Counted from the stretch's first letter, positions 1 to 7,554 are shown. The stretch is DNA of 23,196 bases from Deinococcus sp. (GCF_025362455.1 NZ_JANYGJ010000138.1:1-23196); one strand, 5' to 3'. A program made the numbers and translations. Notes: generated by a model from the sequence alone, not told the origin.

Positions 1-489
1 TTGCCGCTGCTGCTCATCTCCGGCGGCGGGCAGGGCCTCTACCGCAGTCTGGAGAAGGTGGTGAACGCGCTGGGCCAGTTGGGGCGGCGGGTGCAGGTGC
101 TGGTGCTGGCCGGGGCCGACCGGGTGGGCATAGAGCAGCAGGGCGGCGCCACCGTTCACCGGCTGGGCTTCACCACCGATTTTCCCGAACTGCTGGCGGC
201 TGCGGATCTGGTGGTGGGCAAGGCGGGCGGCCTGACCGTGGCCGAGGCGACCACTTTAGGCGTCCCGCTGGTGATCTACGACCCGATTCCCGGCCAGGAG
301 GAATACAACGCGCAGTATCTGGTGAACAAGGGCGCGGCGATCTGGGTCAGGGAACTCCACCGCCTGCGCCCCGCCGTCTTGCGAGCGCTGGACGAGGGCG
401 AGCATGCCCGCCTGAGCGCCGCCGCCAGAGCGCTGGGCGTACCGGACGCGGCCCAGCGGGCGGCGAAGGCCATTCTGGAGCGCGTCTGA
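1..489 (+). CDS. MGDG synthase/MurG-like glycosyltransferase, C-terminal part (5' truncated)
   Basis: The reading frame is open from the first base, so the true start lies upstream of the window. The 162 visible residues form the nucleotide-sugar-binding half of a GT-B glycosyltransferase: a glycine-rich loop (LLISGGGQG, residues 4-12), then a GFTTDFPELLAAADLVVGKA stretch and the GGLTVAEA...PIPGQEEYNAQYL signature typical of family GT28 enzymes such as MurG and processive diacylglycerol glucosyltransferases. The PGQEE-N-YL motif favours the glycolipid (MGDG synthase/UgtP-like) branch over MurG, but this is inferred. It probably transfers a sugar to a membrane lipid at the inner face of the membrane. 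Its stop overlaps or nearly touches the next gene, a polysaccharide deacetylase, so the two are likely co-translated. Confidence 0.85.
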   Translation: MPLLLISGGGQGLYRSLEKVVNALGQLGRRVQVLVLAGADRVGIEQQGGATVHRLGFTTDFPELLAAADLVVGKAGGLTVAEATTLGVPLVIYDPIPGQEEYNAQYLVNKGAAIWVRELHRLRPAVLRALDEGEHARLSAAARALGVPDAAQRAAKAILERV

Positions 490-512
490 AGCGGACGTGG
501 AAGGGCGCGGGT

Positions 513-1694
513 GTGCTCCTCGCCGCCTTCATCGGCCTGCCGTATCTGCTGGTGCAACGTTTGGGGCTGGGCGTGGTGCGTTCCGGCCACTGGAAGCGGC
601 CCGGCGTCGCCCTGACCTTCGACGACGGCCCCGACCCGGCCACCACCCCCGCCGTGCTGGACGCCCTGGAGGCCGCTGGCGTGGTGGCGACCTTCTTCGT
701 GCTGACGCCGAGAGCCGGAGCCCATCCCGACCTGATCCGGCGAATGCGCTCGGCGGGCCACCAGGTCGAGCTGCACGGCGTCCGGCACCGTCACGCCTGG
801 CTGCGCAGCCCCTGGGACGCCTACCTGGACGTGGTGCGCGGCGCCTCCGAGCTGGAAACGCTGACCGGACGACGCCCCACGGTTCACCGCCCGCCGCACG
901 GGGCGTACACGCTGGCGGTCCTGCTCGGTCAGCGCCGCGCCAATCTGACCAGCGCCCACTGGGACGTGGACGCCCGCGACTGGCTGGCCGGACAGGTGCC
1001 CGCCGAGATCACGGACCGGGTGCTGGCCCGGCTCCACCCCGGCGCCGTAGTCCTGCTGCACGACGCGGGGCCAGGTGCCCGCATCACCGCCGCTGCCCTG
1101 CCCGGTCTGCTGCGCGAGCTGTCGGCGCGGGGCTACAGCGCCGTTCGTCTGGATGAACTGACCGGCGCCGCGCCGCTGGGTTTATATGGTCTGCCCCGGC
1201 GCCTGGCGGGCGTCTTCGATACCCTGTTCGACCACCTGGGCGGGGTTCGCCCGCTGCTGGGCCGGGCCGACTCGCTCTACCGGCTGGCGCGGGTGCCGTT
1301 TGCTTTCGGGGGCGTCACACTCTCAGACGGCACTCTCGTCAGGCGCGGCGCCCCGGTGCTCGAACTGCACGTCAACAACCCGCTGATGGTGGACACCGGC
1401 TTACTCGCCACCCTGCGCCGCTCGGTCAGCCGGGAATTGCCGCTGCTGGCGCGTGAACTTGCCCGCCGCCCCGACTGGCAAGGCGTACAGGCGGTCTGCT
1501 GCACCAGCACCCTGAGCCCGCTGCTGGAGCACATGGGCTTCGGGACGCTGCCGCTGCCGCGTGCGAGCCGCTGGCGCCTGACGATCTGGGCAACGGTGCT
1601 GCGGCGCGTGTACGGCAGCCGCGCCCGTGCCCCGGAGGCTCAACTCAGCATCCTGAGTCGGGAGAGCTTTCTGAAGCGGTACGGCAAGCCGTAA
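513..1694 (+). CDS. Polysaccharide deacetylase family protein with extra C-terminal domain
   Basis: A 393-residue protein. After a short hydrophobic N-terminal segment (residues 1-20, probable membrane anchor or signal) comes a NodB-type carbohydrate esterase 4 domain (about 30-215): TFDDGPDP at 35-42 with the two metal/catalytic aspartates D37-D38, then HGVRHRH, RPPHGAY and LLHDAG motifs. Such enzymes remove N- or O-acetyl groups from polysaccharides outside the membrane. About 180 further residues with no motif I can assign follow; a YkoP-like domain is possible but unverified. GTG at 513 has GGAAGG upstream. An alternative CTG start at 486 would overlap the preceding stop (CTGA), has GGAG at 477-480, and would add a basic MKRTWKGAG N-terminus that makes a better membrane anchor. 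The gene ends one base from the convergent gene's stop, leaving no room for a terminator. Confidence 0.88.
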   Translation: MLLAAFIGLPYLLVQRLGLGVVRSGHWKRPGVALTFDDGPDPATTPAVLDALEAAGVVATFFVLTPRAGAHPDLIRRMRSAGHQVELHGVRHRHAWLRSPWDAYLDVVRGASELETLTGRRPTVHRPPHGAYTLAVLLGQRRANLTSAHWDVDARDWLAGQVPAEITDRVLARLHPGAVVLLHDAGPGARITAAALPGLLRELSARGYSAVRLDELTGAAPLGLYGLPRRLAGVFDTLFDHLGGVRPLLGRADSLYRLARVPFAFGGVTLSDGTLVRRGAPVLELHVNNPLMVDTGLLATLRRSVSRELPLLARELARRPDWQGVQAVCCTSTLSPLLEHMGFGTLPLPRASRWRLTIWATVLRRVYGSRARAPEAQLSILSRESFLKRYGKP

Positions 1695-1695
1695 G

Positions 1696-2745
1696 TTAGA
1701 GCTGCCTGAGCGCCTGCGCCGCCCGATCAAACCCCGGTCTGAACCTCAGCGCCGCCTGGTAGTCACTCTGGGCTGCGCTCGTCTGTCCCAGCGCGGCGCG
1801 TGCCCGGCCCCGCCAGTACAGGGCTTCCTCGTGGTCGGGGGCGTCACGCAGTACGGCGTTGGCGATCTCAACCACCTCGGCGGGGCGGCCCACCCGTAAG
1901 TACGTCTCCAGCATCCCGAACTGGTACCAGCTCATCCGCCAGGGCAGACCACCGACCACGCGGGCCGGGCGCGACTTGTAAAGCTCCGCAGGAGAGGGGT
2001 CCAGCGAACGGTCGAGCGGCGCGGCGCGGGCGCGGTCATAGGCTCTGGCTGCACCCCTGGCGTCCCCGACGTGCAGTTTGGCGGTGCCGAGGTTGAACCA
2101 GGCGAAGGCGTCCTGCGGGCGGGTCTGTGTCTCGCTCTGAGCTGCCCGCAGGGCCAGGCGCCACTCGTTGCCCGGCACTGAGCGTTCGCCCAGCAAGGCG
2201 TTCAACTGCGCGAGCTTGTTTTTGGGCACCACCACCAGATAGGTTCCGCCAAAGCCGCGCCACAGCTTGCTCAGTTGGGCATACGGCATCCGCACCTTGG
2301 GGCCGTAGAAAGAGTCCAGGGCACGAAATTCAGCGGCTCTGTCGTCGTAGCCGGTCACCAGGCGGTAATGGCCCATGCCGCCCTCCTCGCCGGTCACGAA
2401 CCAGGTTTCTATGATCACCGGAAACCCGGCGGCGACCAGGGATCTCAGCAGCGACGGCGTGCCCGCCACGCCGGAATGCACCGCGTAGCCCTGCTTGCTG
2501 GCGTAACTGGCCATCTCGCCCGGCCCCACGTTCTTGTTGGGCTTGAGCACAGGCGCAATGACAGCCTGGGTCTGGTTGCCGCCCCAGACGCTCATGGCCA
2601 TGCCGATGGTGACCGGGCCGCAGTTGTTCAGGCGCTGATACTCGTGGCGCATACCAGTGAGCAGCACTTGTGAAGGGAGGGCACAGGCCAGCGGTCCACA
2701 CGCCAGCAGCGTAAAGAGAGGCAGGGCGACACGCATACCCCGCAT
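1696..2745 (-). CDS. Exported C39-like cysteine peptidase with C-terminal TPR repeats
   Basis: A 349-residue protein with an N-terminal signal sequence. LLAC at 13-16 could be a lipobox, so it is either a lipoprotein or secreted. Residues 30-175 form a Peptidase_C39_2-like papain-fold domain: LNNCGP carries the likely nucleophile C42, GHYRLVTGYDD the histidine H126, and ALDSFYG the aspartate D144. Residues 205-345 are alpha-helical TPR-type repeats (FAWFNLGTAKLHVGDARGAA; ALYWRGRARAALGQTSAA). C39 peptidases classically cleave double-glycine leaders, but this subgroup lacks an ABC transporter and its substrate is unknown. The start at 2745 has GGCAGGG upstream; a second ATG at 2736 is possible. 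It lies 61 bases downstream of the DM13 gene on the same strand. Confidence 0.85.
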   Translation of the reverse strand: MRGMRVALPLFTLLACGPLACALPSQVLLTGMRHEYQRLNNCGPVTIGMAMSVWGGNQTQAVIAPVLKPNKNVGPGEMASYASKQGYAVHSGVAGTPSLLRSLVAAGFPVIIETWFVTGEEGGMGHYRLVTGYDDRAAEFRALDSFYGPKVRMPYAQLSKLWRGFGGTYLVVVPKNKLAQLNALLGERSVPGNEWRLALRAAQSETQTRPQDAFAWFNLGTAKLHVGDARGAARAYDRARAAPLDRSLDPSPAELYKSRPARVVGGLPWRMSWYQFGMLETYLRVGRPAEVVEIANAVLRDAPDHEEALYWRGRARAALGQTSAAQSDYQAALRFRPGFDRAAQALRQL

Positions 2746-2806
2746 GTTGCCCTGCCTTCATGGATTCCGGCTGAGACGCACTCCAGCCTGTATGCTCGGT
2801 GCTCGT

Positions 2807-3310
2807 CTACTTCAGCGGCGCACTGGCAAACGCGGTGCTGACCTGATCGCACCACAGCACCACGGTGTTGAACTTGGCCATGTTTTTACCGAGGGTCTGG
2901 GCGCTGACGGTGAATTTGGCGTCGCCGCTGAACTTTTTCAGGGTGCCGACAGAGACGTACTTGCCCGGCACTTTTAGCTTGGCGCTGTCTTTCAGCACGT
3001 CGCCCTGATATAGCCAGACTTTTAGGTCCGGGGCGGCCTCGGTTTTCAGGCCGGTGATGCTCAGCACGTACCTGGCGCCGACCTTCTCCCAGCTCACCTT
3101 GCCCTGGGTGGGCGCCGCCAGCGATTTGAACTCGCCGCGCAGGCCCATCATGGCGCCGTCTTTCATCGTTCCGTCGTTCATGGCGCCGTCTTTGTGATCC
3201 GTCATGGCCGGGTCGGCGGAGGAGGGCGTGGTGCTCTGGGCCAGGGCGACCGTGCCGGTCAGGGCGAGCAGGCAGGTCAGGCTCAGGGCGGACAGATGGC
3301 GTGCGTTCAT
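2807..3310 (-). CDS. Exported DM13-domain protein with Met/Asp-rich linker
   Basis: A 167-residue exported protein with a signal peptide cleaved near VALAQ (residue 25). Residues 35-56 form an odd Met-, Asp- and His-bearing stretch with three DGxM-type units (DGAM, DGTM, DGAMM), which could bind a soft metal such as copper; this is inference. Residues 57-167 match the DM13 domain: LRGEFKSL, a long beta-rich body (ITGLKTEAAPDLKVWLY), LKKFSGDAKFTV, and the conserved terminal cysteine in NTVVLWCDQ followed by STAFASAPL. DM13 domains are proposed to take part in extracytoplasmic electron transfer using that cysteine. AGGAG lies 6 bases before the ATG. It is 58 bases downstream of the YceI gene on the same strand, suggesting one transcript. 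Confidence 0.87.
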   Translation of the reverse strand: MNARHLSALSLTCLLALTGTVALAQSTTPSSADPAMTDHKDGAMNDGTMKDGAMMGLRGEFKSLAAPTQGKVSWEKVGARYVLSITGLKTEAAPDLKVWLYQGDVLKDSAKLKVPGKYVSVGTLKKFSGDAKFTVSAQTLGKNMAKFNTVVLWCDQVSTAFASAPLK

Positions 3311-3368
3311 GGTGTTCTCCTTGGTCGAGCAGGGATGAGAGGCGAGGATTGTGCGCGAGGGAAGCCGG

Positions 3369-3932
3369 TTACTGCGGTGCCAGCGTAAAATTCACCTGCA
3401 CGTCGGTGCGGGCGTCGGCGCCGGGAATGCGGATGCCGAAATCTCTCAATGTGACGTTGAAGGTGGTCATGACCGCGATCTGGCCCGACGCGCTGCGAAG
3501 GGCGGTGATAGGCGCCCTCAGCGGCTGGCTGATCCCTGCCAGGCTGAACACGCCGCTGACCTGTCCGCTGACGCTCTGGCCCACCGGCAGGCTGCCGATC
3601 CCGCTGAGTTGCGCCAGCTTGAAGGTGGCGGCGGGAAAGTCGGCCACCTTGAGATAGTTGCGGGCGTGTTGGTCACGTAGCCCGATACCGGTGCCCAGCG
3701 CGCCGAGCGGCACCTGCACCAGGCCGCTGGCCTTGCCGGGATGGGCCGGATCGAGGTCGAGCTGAGCATTGACTGCACTCACCTGACCGGGCACCGGGAT
3801 GAACGTGACGCGAAAGTTGAAGTGGGCACCCGTCGCCGGGTTGGGGATACTGGTGTATCTGGCGGCGCTGGCGCCCAAAGGTAGGGTCAGGGCCAGCAAC
3901 GCCACCAATGGGCGCTGCAACGATGTATTCAT
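3369..3932 (-). CDS. YceI family periplasmic protein
   Basis: A 187-residue protein beginning MNTSLQRPLVALLAL with a signal peptide ending near GASA. The rest matches the YceI lipocalin-like fold: SIPNPATGAHFNFRVTF at the N-terminus, the RDQHARNYLKVADFPAATFK segment typical of the family, and a closing set of beta strands (TTFNVTLRDFGIRIPG, VQVNFTLAP). YceI proteins bind isoprenoid or other amphiphilic lipids in the cell envelope; the ligand here is unknown. The ATG at 3932 was chosen because AAAGGAG lies 9 bases upstream and the signal peptide begins there. An upstream in-frame extension to 3998 adds 22 residues that look non-coding. It is divergent from the ECF sigma factor gene and heads the DM13 and peptidase run. 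Confidence 0.9.
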   Translation of the reverse strand: MNTSLQRPLVALLALTLPLGASAARYTSIPNPATGAHFNFRVTFIPVPGQVSAVNAQLDLDPAHPGKASGLVQVPLGALGTGIGLRDQHARNYLKVADFPAATFKLAQLSGIGSLPVGQSVSGQVSGVFSLAGISQPLRAPITALRSASGQIAVMTTFNVTLRDFGIRIPGADARTDVQVNFTLAPQ

Positions 3933-3968
3933 AGGCTGTTCTCCTTTCTGCCGAGAAGTACGCCCGGG

Positions 3969-3998
3969 TCTACACCAGGAGTTCATTCGCTGGTTCAA
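3969..3998 (-). promoter_or_regulatory. Possible promoter of the yceI-like gene
   Basis: On the minus strand a -35-like TTGAAC (3998-3993) is followed after 18 bases by TGTAGA (3974-3969), about 37 bases upstream of the YceI start. The -35 is good and the -10 weak. An ECF-type promoter sharing the TGAAC core is an alternative, which would fit control by the neighbouring sigma factor. Weak evidence. Confidence 0.25.
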
Positions 3999-4163
3999 GA
4001 GTTGTCTAGCTGGGTTTCGTCGAGTGCTCGCGTCTGAACTTCCTGCCTGGCAGCGGCGTATCTGTCAGTAGGAGACGTGAATGCTGAGCATGCCGGTGGC
4101 GGTCAACTGGACCAGAAGACGTAAGTGGGAGGGGCAAAAACCTGTCGCCAATATCCGGAATGC

Positions 4164-4169
4164 TACCTT
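4164..4169 (+). promoter_or_regulatory. Possible -10 element for leaderless sigma factor mRNA
   Basis: TACCTT lies 7 bases before ATG 4177, the same spacing as several other genes here. No convincing -35 element is visible, and a Shine-Dalgarno site serves the rival upstream start at 4081, so this call is tentative. Confidence 0.3.
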
Positions 4170-4176
4170 GAACCCG

Positions 4177-4785
4177 ATGTCGAGCCAGGAGCAGGGTGGT
4201 CCCAGCGACGCCGAACTGATCGCCCGCTTCGCCCTGCGCGACGAGGCGGCGCTCGGCGAGTTGTATGACCGCTACAGCGCCGCCGCCAACGGCCTGGCCC
4301 TCTCGATTGTGCGCGAGGCGGCGCTGGCCCAGGAGATCGTCCACGACTCGTTTCTGAAAGTCTGGGCCAGACCCACGCTGTTCGACCCGCGCCGGGCGGC
4401 CTTTTCCACCTTTATCCTGACGGTGGTGCGCCACGCGGCCATCTCCAGGCTCCGGGGCGTCAGGTACACCCTGCCGCTGGACGACGAGGAAGGTGCGCCG
4501 CTGCCGCTGGCCGATCCCCGCGTGGACCTGCTGGAGCACACGGAGCAGCGGCAGCGTGCTGAGCGCGTCCAGGCGGTACTGCGAGAGCTCAAGCCCGCCC
4601 AGCGCGAAACCGTCGAGCGGGCGTACTACCAGGGCGAAACCCGCGAAGCCATTGCCGGGGCGATGGGGGTGCCGGTGGGCACGGTCAAGAGCCGACTGAA
4701 GTACGCCCTCGACAAGCTGCGCGGTCTGCTGGGCGAGGATTTCGAGGACGACATTCCACAACTGCACGGCGGGGAGGTGAAGTGA
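4177..4785 (+). CDS. ECF-family RNA polymerase sigma factor
   Basis: A sigma-70 family protein of the ECF (group 4) class, 202 residues from this start. Region 2 runs from SDAELIARFALRDEAALGEL through DRYS, AQEIVHDSFLKVWARP and FSTFILTVVRHAAISRLR. Region 4 is a helix-turn-helix (LKPAQRETVERAYYQGETR, then IAGAMGVPVGTVKSRL). Between them is a short acidic linker and no region 3, as expected for ECF factors. It resembles the SigK/RpoE-like branch. Two starts compete. ATG 4177 begins exactly where family homology starts and has TACCTT 7 bases upstream. ATG 4081 adds 32 residues unlike other ECF proteins but has AGGAG 6 bases upstream. The stop overlaps the anti-sigma gene by GTGA, so the two proteins are made together. 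Confidence 0.92.
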   Translation: MSSQEQGGPSDAELIARFALRDEAALGELYDRYSAAANGLALSIVREAALAQEIVHDSFLKVWARPTLFDPRRAAFSTFILTVVRHAAISRLRGVRYTLPLDDEEGAPLPLADPRVDLLEHTEQRQRAERVQAVLRELKPAQRETVERAYYQGETREAIAGAMGVPVGTVKSRLKYALDKLRGLLGEDFEDDIPQLHGGEVK

Positions 4786-6053
4786 AGATGACGGGTAGCA
4801 GCGATAACCTGAGCGACTGCCAGCGCTGTGAACTGGAGCTGGGCGCCGTGCTGCTGGGTATCGCCGACGCTAGGGCGGTGCGTTTCGTGAAGGCTCATCT
4901 GCCCGGCTGCCCGGAGTGCTCCCAGGTGGCCTTGGATCTCCAGGCGACCATGACTGACTTGCTGTACGTCGAGCCGGTTGAGATGGCCCCCAGTGCTCGC
5001 AATGCCCTGCTGGAGCGTGCCCGACAGGTGCCGCTGGAGGCAGAGCAGATCAAGCTGCCAGTCGACATTCAGCCGCTGCCGGACCAGGTTCTGAACAGTG
5101 TTGGCCGTCCGTCCCGTGCCCGGCCTTCCCGCTGGGGCGCCTGGATCGCTACCGGGCTGGGTCTGGCCGCCGCGCTGGGGCTGTTTGTGCCTCGCTTGAG
5201 CGCTGGCCCCGACATCCGGCAGGCCGACGTGGTGATCAGCGCGGGCGACTCGTTGGTGCTGGCCCGCAGCGAGAACAGCCGGTATCCGCTGGTGATCCGC
5301 ACGGCGAGCGGGCAACTGCGCGGTGTCGAGCTGGCCCAGGCCCGGCCCGCCTGGTACACCGAGGGCGTCTACAGCGGTGGCAAAGCCTATCTGCTCGACG
5401 CGGCCAACGAGAGATTGGTGGTCCTCAATGTAAATCAGGGCAAAGTCGAGCGCACCTATCCGGCGCCGGGCGGCGCGGCGGGGCTGGCGGTTAATGATCA
5501 GGGCATCTTCGTCAAGTCGGCGGCGAGCGGGGAAATGCGGCTGTTCAGGGGCGAAAGTTGCGTGGTCACGGCCATCGGCCAGCCTGCCACCATCCCTCAG
5601 GCCGACTACATGGACGCCGTGCTGGCGCAACCGAACCGGATTCTGACCACCCAGCACGTCAGCGGGCAGGTCGTCGCCCTTTCAGTGGACGGCAGCCGGG
5701 TGCTGGCGCGCTACCAGGTCGGCGGCGCTCCGGTGGGCCTGGCGAGCTGGCAGGGCCGCACGCTGGTGCTGGATGTGCAGGGCCGCCTTCTGGAGCTGAA
5801 TGCCAGCGGTCAGATCACTCGGACCCTGGCGGTGCCCGGCCACCCCGACAAGTTCAGCTTGATGGGTGACCACGCCTACCTGACCGACCGGGGCGGTAGG
5901 GTCAGCGAAATCGATCTGGTGGGTCTTACCGTAACGCGGCAGCGCACCTTCGGCAAGCCAATGGACATCGTAGCCCTGCCGGACGGGCGCCTGGCGCTGG
6001 CCGACGCCACTCGCGGCCTGGTGATGCTCAGGTCCGATCTGAGCGAGCTGTGA
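4782..6053 (+). CDS. Zinc-finger anti-sigma factor with TM helix and extracytoplasmic beta-propeller
   Basis: A 423-residue membrane protein. The cytoplasmic N-terminus has a ZAS-type zinc site: H39-x3-C43-x2-C46 (HLPGCPEC), plus C13 and C16. This is the domain that holds ECF sigma factors inactive. One transmembrane helix covers about 118-137 (WGAWIATGLGLAAALGLFV) after a basic stretch. Residues 145-423 outside the membrane consist of repeating beta blades (for example YLLDAANERLVVLNVNQGK, TLVLDVQGRLLELNASGQ and LTDRGGRVSEIDLVG), reading like a WD40/NHL-type beta-propeller that could sense an envelope ligand or partner. The gene starts with GTG overlapping the sigma stop, preceded by GGGGAGG; ATG at 4788 is an alternative. 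A propeller sensor on an anti-sigma factor is not the common architecture. Confidence 0.85.
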   Translation: MKMTGSSDNLSDCQRCELELGAVLLGIADARAVRFVKAHLPGCPECSQVALDLQATMTDLLYVEPVEMAPSARNALLERARQVPLEAEQIKLPVDIQPLPDQVLNSVGRPSRARPSRWGAWIATGLGLAAALGLFVPRLSAGPDIRQADVVISAGDSLVLARSENSRYPLVIRTASGQLRGVELAQARPAWYTEGVYSGGKAYLLDAANERLVVLNVNQGKVERTYPAPGGAAGLAVNDQGIFVKSAASGEMRLFRGESCVVTAIGQPATIPQADYMDAVLAQPNRILTTQHVSGQVVALSVDGSRVLARYQVGGAPVGLASWQGRTLVLDVQGRLLELNASGQITRTLAVPGHPDKFSLMGDHAYLTDRGGRVSEIDLVGLTVTRQRTFGKPMDIVALPDGRLALADATRGLVMLRSDLSEL

Positions 6054-6100
6054 AGCCGAGTGCGAGTGAATATGGTGCCGTGCGTCAATCAATCGAGGGT

Positions 6101-6127
6101 TGTCATCCTGAACGTAGTGAAGGATCT
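6101..6127. repeat. Dispersed intergenic repeat of the CCTGA..GAAGGATC type
   Basis: A 27-base stretch between two convergent genes, reading TGTCATCCTGAAC then GTAGTGAAGGATCT. Its ends can pair (ATCCT with AGGAT). I recognise the pattern TCATCCTGA-GAAGGATC as a repeat seen between genes in many bacteria, recalled rather than searched. No U-run follows, so it is not an obvious terminator. Confidence 0.45.
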
Positions 6128-6181
6128 CGCCGTTGAACGACGAGGCTCGCCGTAAAGCTCAGCATCACGTCCAGCCCAGAC

Positions 6182-6796
6182 TCAGCGCAGGTCGTAGCCC
6201 AGGGTATACAGCCGGTCCTCGAAGTTTTCCAGCTCAATGAAGCCCAGGTGGCGGTAAAAAGCCAGGGCGCTGGGGTTGAGCGTGCCCACGCCCAGATGCA
6301 CGCCCGGCACGCCGACACTGCGAAGCGCGGCCCAGAGGGTCTCCATCAGGGCGCGGCCCAGGCCCTGGCCCTGGGCTTCGGGCAACAGATCGATGTGCAG
6401 GTGGGCCGGATAGCGGGGCAGCCACTCGCCCAGCGGCGCACGGTAGCCTGCCTGAATCAGCCGGTGGGCGGCGGCGTCGCGGCCCTTGTCGGTGCTGTCC
6501 GGGCGCGGGTAGAGCGGGCGCAACACCGAGAACCACCGTTCCTCGCTCTCGGCGGCGAAGCGCAGGCTGTCGGGCACGCCCAGCACGTAGCCCACCGCCC
6601 GCTGCCCGTTGTCCACGACGAAGGCGAAGCCCGGCTCCAGCGCGATGTACGGCCCGGCGTAGCGGTGGCCCAGCACCCAGGGGTCGTGGTAGTGATCACG
6701 GGCGTCCTCTCCCGCGTCGCCGGTTCGCAGACAGATGTCGTAGATGGCGGCCAGGTCGGCGGGCGCGTAGGGCCGGAGGGTCAGCGGGCTGGTCAT
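6182..6796 (-). CDS. GNAT family N-acetyltransferase
   Basis: A 204-residue protein with the Gcn5-related fold. An N-terminal strand-helix pair (LTLRPYAPADLAAIYDICLR) is followed by a central sheet. Motif A is HLHIDLLPEAQGQGLGRAL, where Q142-G-Q-G-L-G147 forms the acetyl-CoA pyrophosphate loop. A C-terminal LNPSALAFYRHLGF motif is typical of the family. The substrate cannot be read from the sequence; either a protein lysine or a small amine is possible. Its ATG overlaps the sirtuin stop codon by ATGA, so translation is coupled to the deacylase. That raises the chance that the pair works on the same substrate, although this is inference. Confidence 0.9.
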   Translation of the reverse strand: MTSPLTLRPYAPADLAAIYDICLRTGDAGEDARDHYHDPWVLGHRYAGPYIALEPGFAFVVDNGQRAVGYVLGVPDSLRFAAESEERWFSVLRPLYPRPDSTDKGRDAAAHRLIQAGYRAPLGEWLPRYPAHLHIDLLPEAQGQGLGRALMETLWAALRSVGVPGVHLGVGTLNPSALAFYRHLGFIELENFEDRLYTLGYDLR

Positions 6797-7554
6797 ACGT
6801 AATCCTCCAGCAGTGCGGGCAGCACCTGGCTGGCCCGCCCGGCGAGTCTGAGCGTCACCAGGGCGCTGATCGGCGTCTGGTCCGGGTTGATCTCGGTGAC
6901 GGCGCCGCCGCCCCTGAGCGTCAGCAGCGGCAGGCTGGCCGCCGGTTCCACCAGGCTGCTGGTGCCGATCACCAGCGCCAGATCGGCCTGGGCAAAGGCG
7001 AGCTGAGAGGCTTCCAGCGCGGCTGAGGGCAGGTATTCACCGAACCAGACCACGTTGGGCCGCAGCGTTGCGCCGCAGACCGGGCAGGGCGGGGGAGCGG
7101 TGGCCTCGCCGGGCCAGGGCTGAACGTGGGCGCAGCGCTCGCAGCGGGCCTGGGCCAGATTGCCGTGCAGCTCGATCAGGCGCTCACTGCCCGCCCGTGC
7201 GTGCAGCCCGTCCACATTCTGGGTCGCCAGCAAAAAGCCCTCGCCCTTGCGGCGTTCCAGCTCGGCCAGGGCGGTGTGGCCGGGGTTCGGCGCGGCGGCC
7301 TGTACGTCGCGGGCGCGTCCGGCGTACCACTGCCAGACCATCTCCGGGTCGCGGCGGTAGGCGGCGGGGCTGGCCAGGTCTTCGGGCCGGAAGCGTGCCC
7401 AGTGGCCCGTCTGCGCCTCTCTGAAGGTGGGAATACCGCTCTCGGCACTGATTCCGGCGCCGGTCAGCACGGCCACGCGCTCAGCGGCGCGGATCAGCTC
7501 GCGGGCTCGCGCCAGATCGGACGGGTTCAGCGCAACCGGGTCCGGCTCGCTCAT
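6793..7554 (-). CDS. cobB: NAD-dependent protein deacylase, sirtuin class III (CobB-like)
   Basis: A 253-residue Sir2 protein that removes acyl groups from lysine using NAD and releases O-acyl-ADP-ribose. Visible motifs in order are VLTGAGISAESGIPTFR (NAD site, 29-45), TQNVDGLH (111-118), the catalytic histidine H130 in ELHGN, four zinc cysteines C138, C141, C157 and C160, and GTSS (197-200). Y77 and R80 in QWYAGR correspond to the Tyr-x-x-Arg pair that in SIRT5 and E. coli CobB binds succinyl or malonyl groups, so desuccinylase activity is likely. The ATG at 7554 has AAGGA upstream. The leader carries tandem repeats that copy the SD-start region, described separately. Confidence 0.95.
   Translation of the reverse strand: MSEPDPVALNPSDLARARELIRAAERVAVLTGAGISAESGIPTFREAQTGHWARFRPEDLASPAAYRRDPEMVWQWYAGRARDVQAAAPNPGHTALAELERRKGEGFLLATQNVDGLHARAGSERLIELHGNLAQARCERCAHVQPWPGEATAPPPCPVCGATLRPNVVWFGEYLPSAALEASQLAFAQADLALVIGTSSLVEPAASLPLLTLRGGGAVTEINPDQTPISALVTLRLAGRASQVLPALLEDYV

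Noticed and set aside
4626..5657. 343-residue open frame on the minus strand
   Set aside because: It overlaps the sigma and anti-sigma genes, which carry clear motifs; no family is recognisable in the reverse frame.
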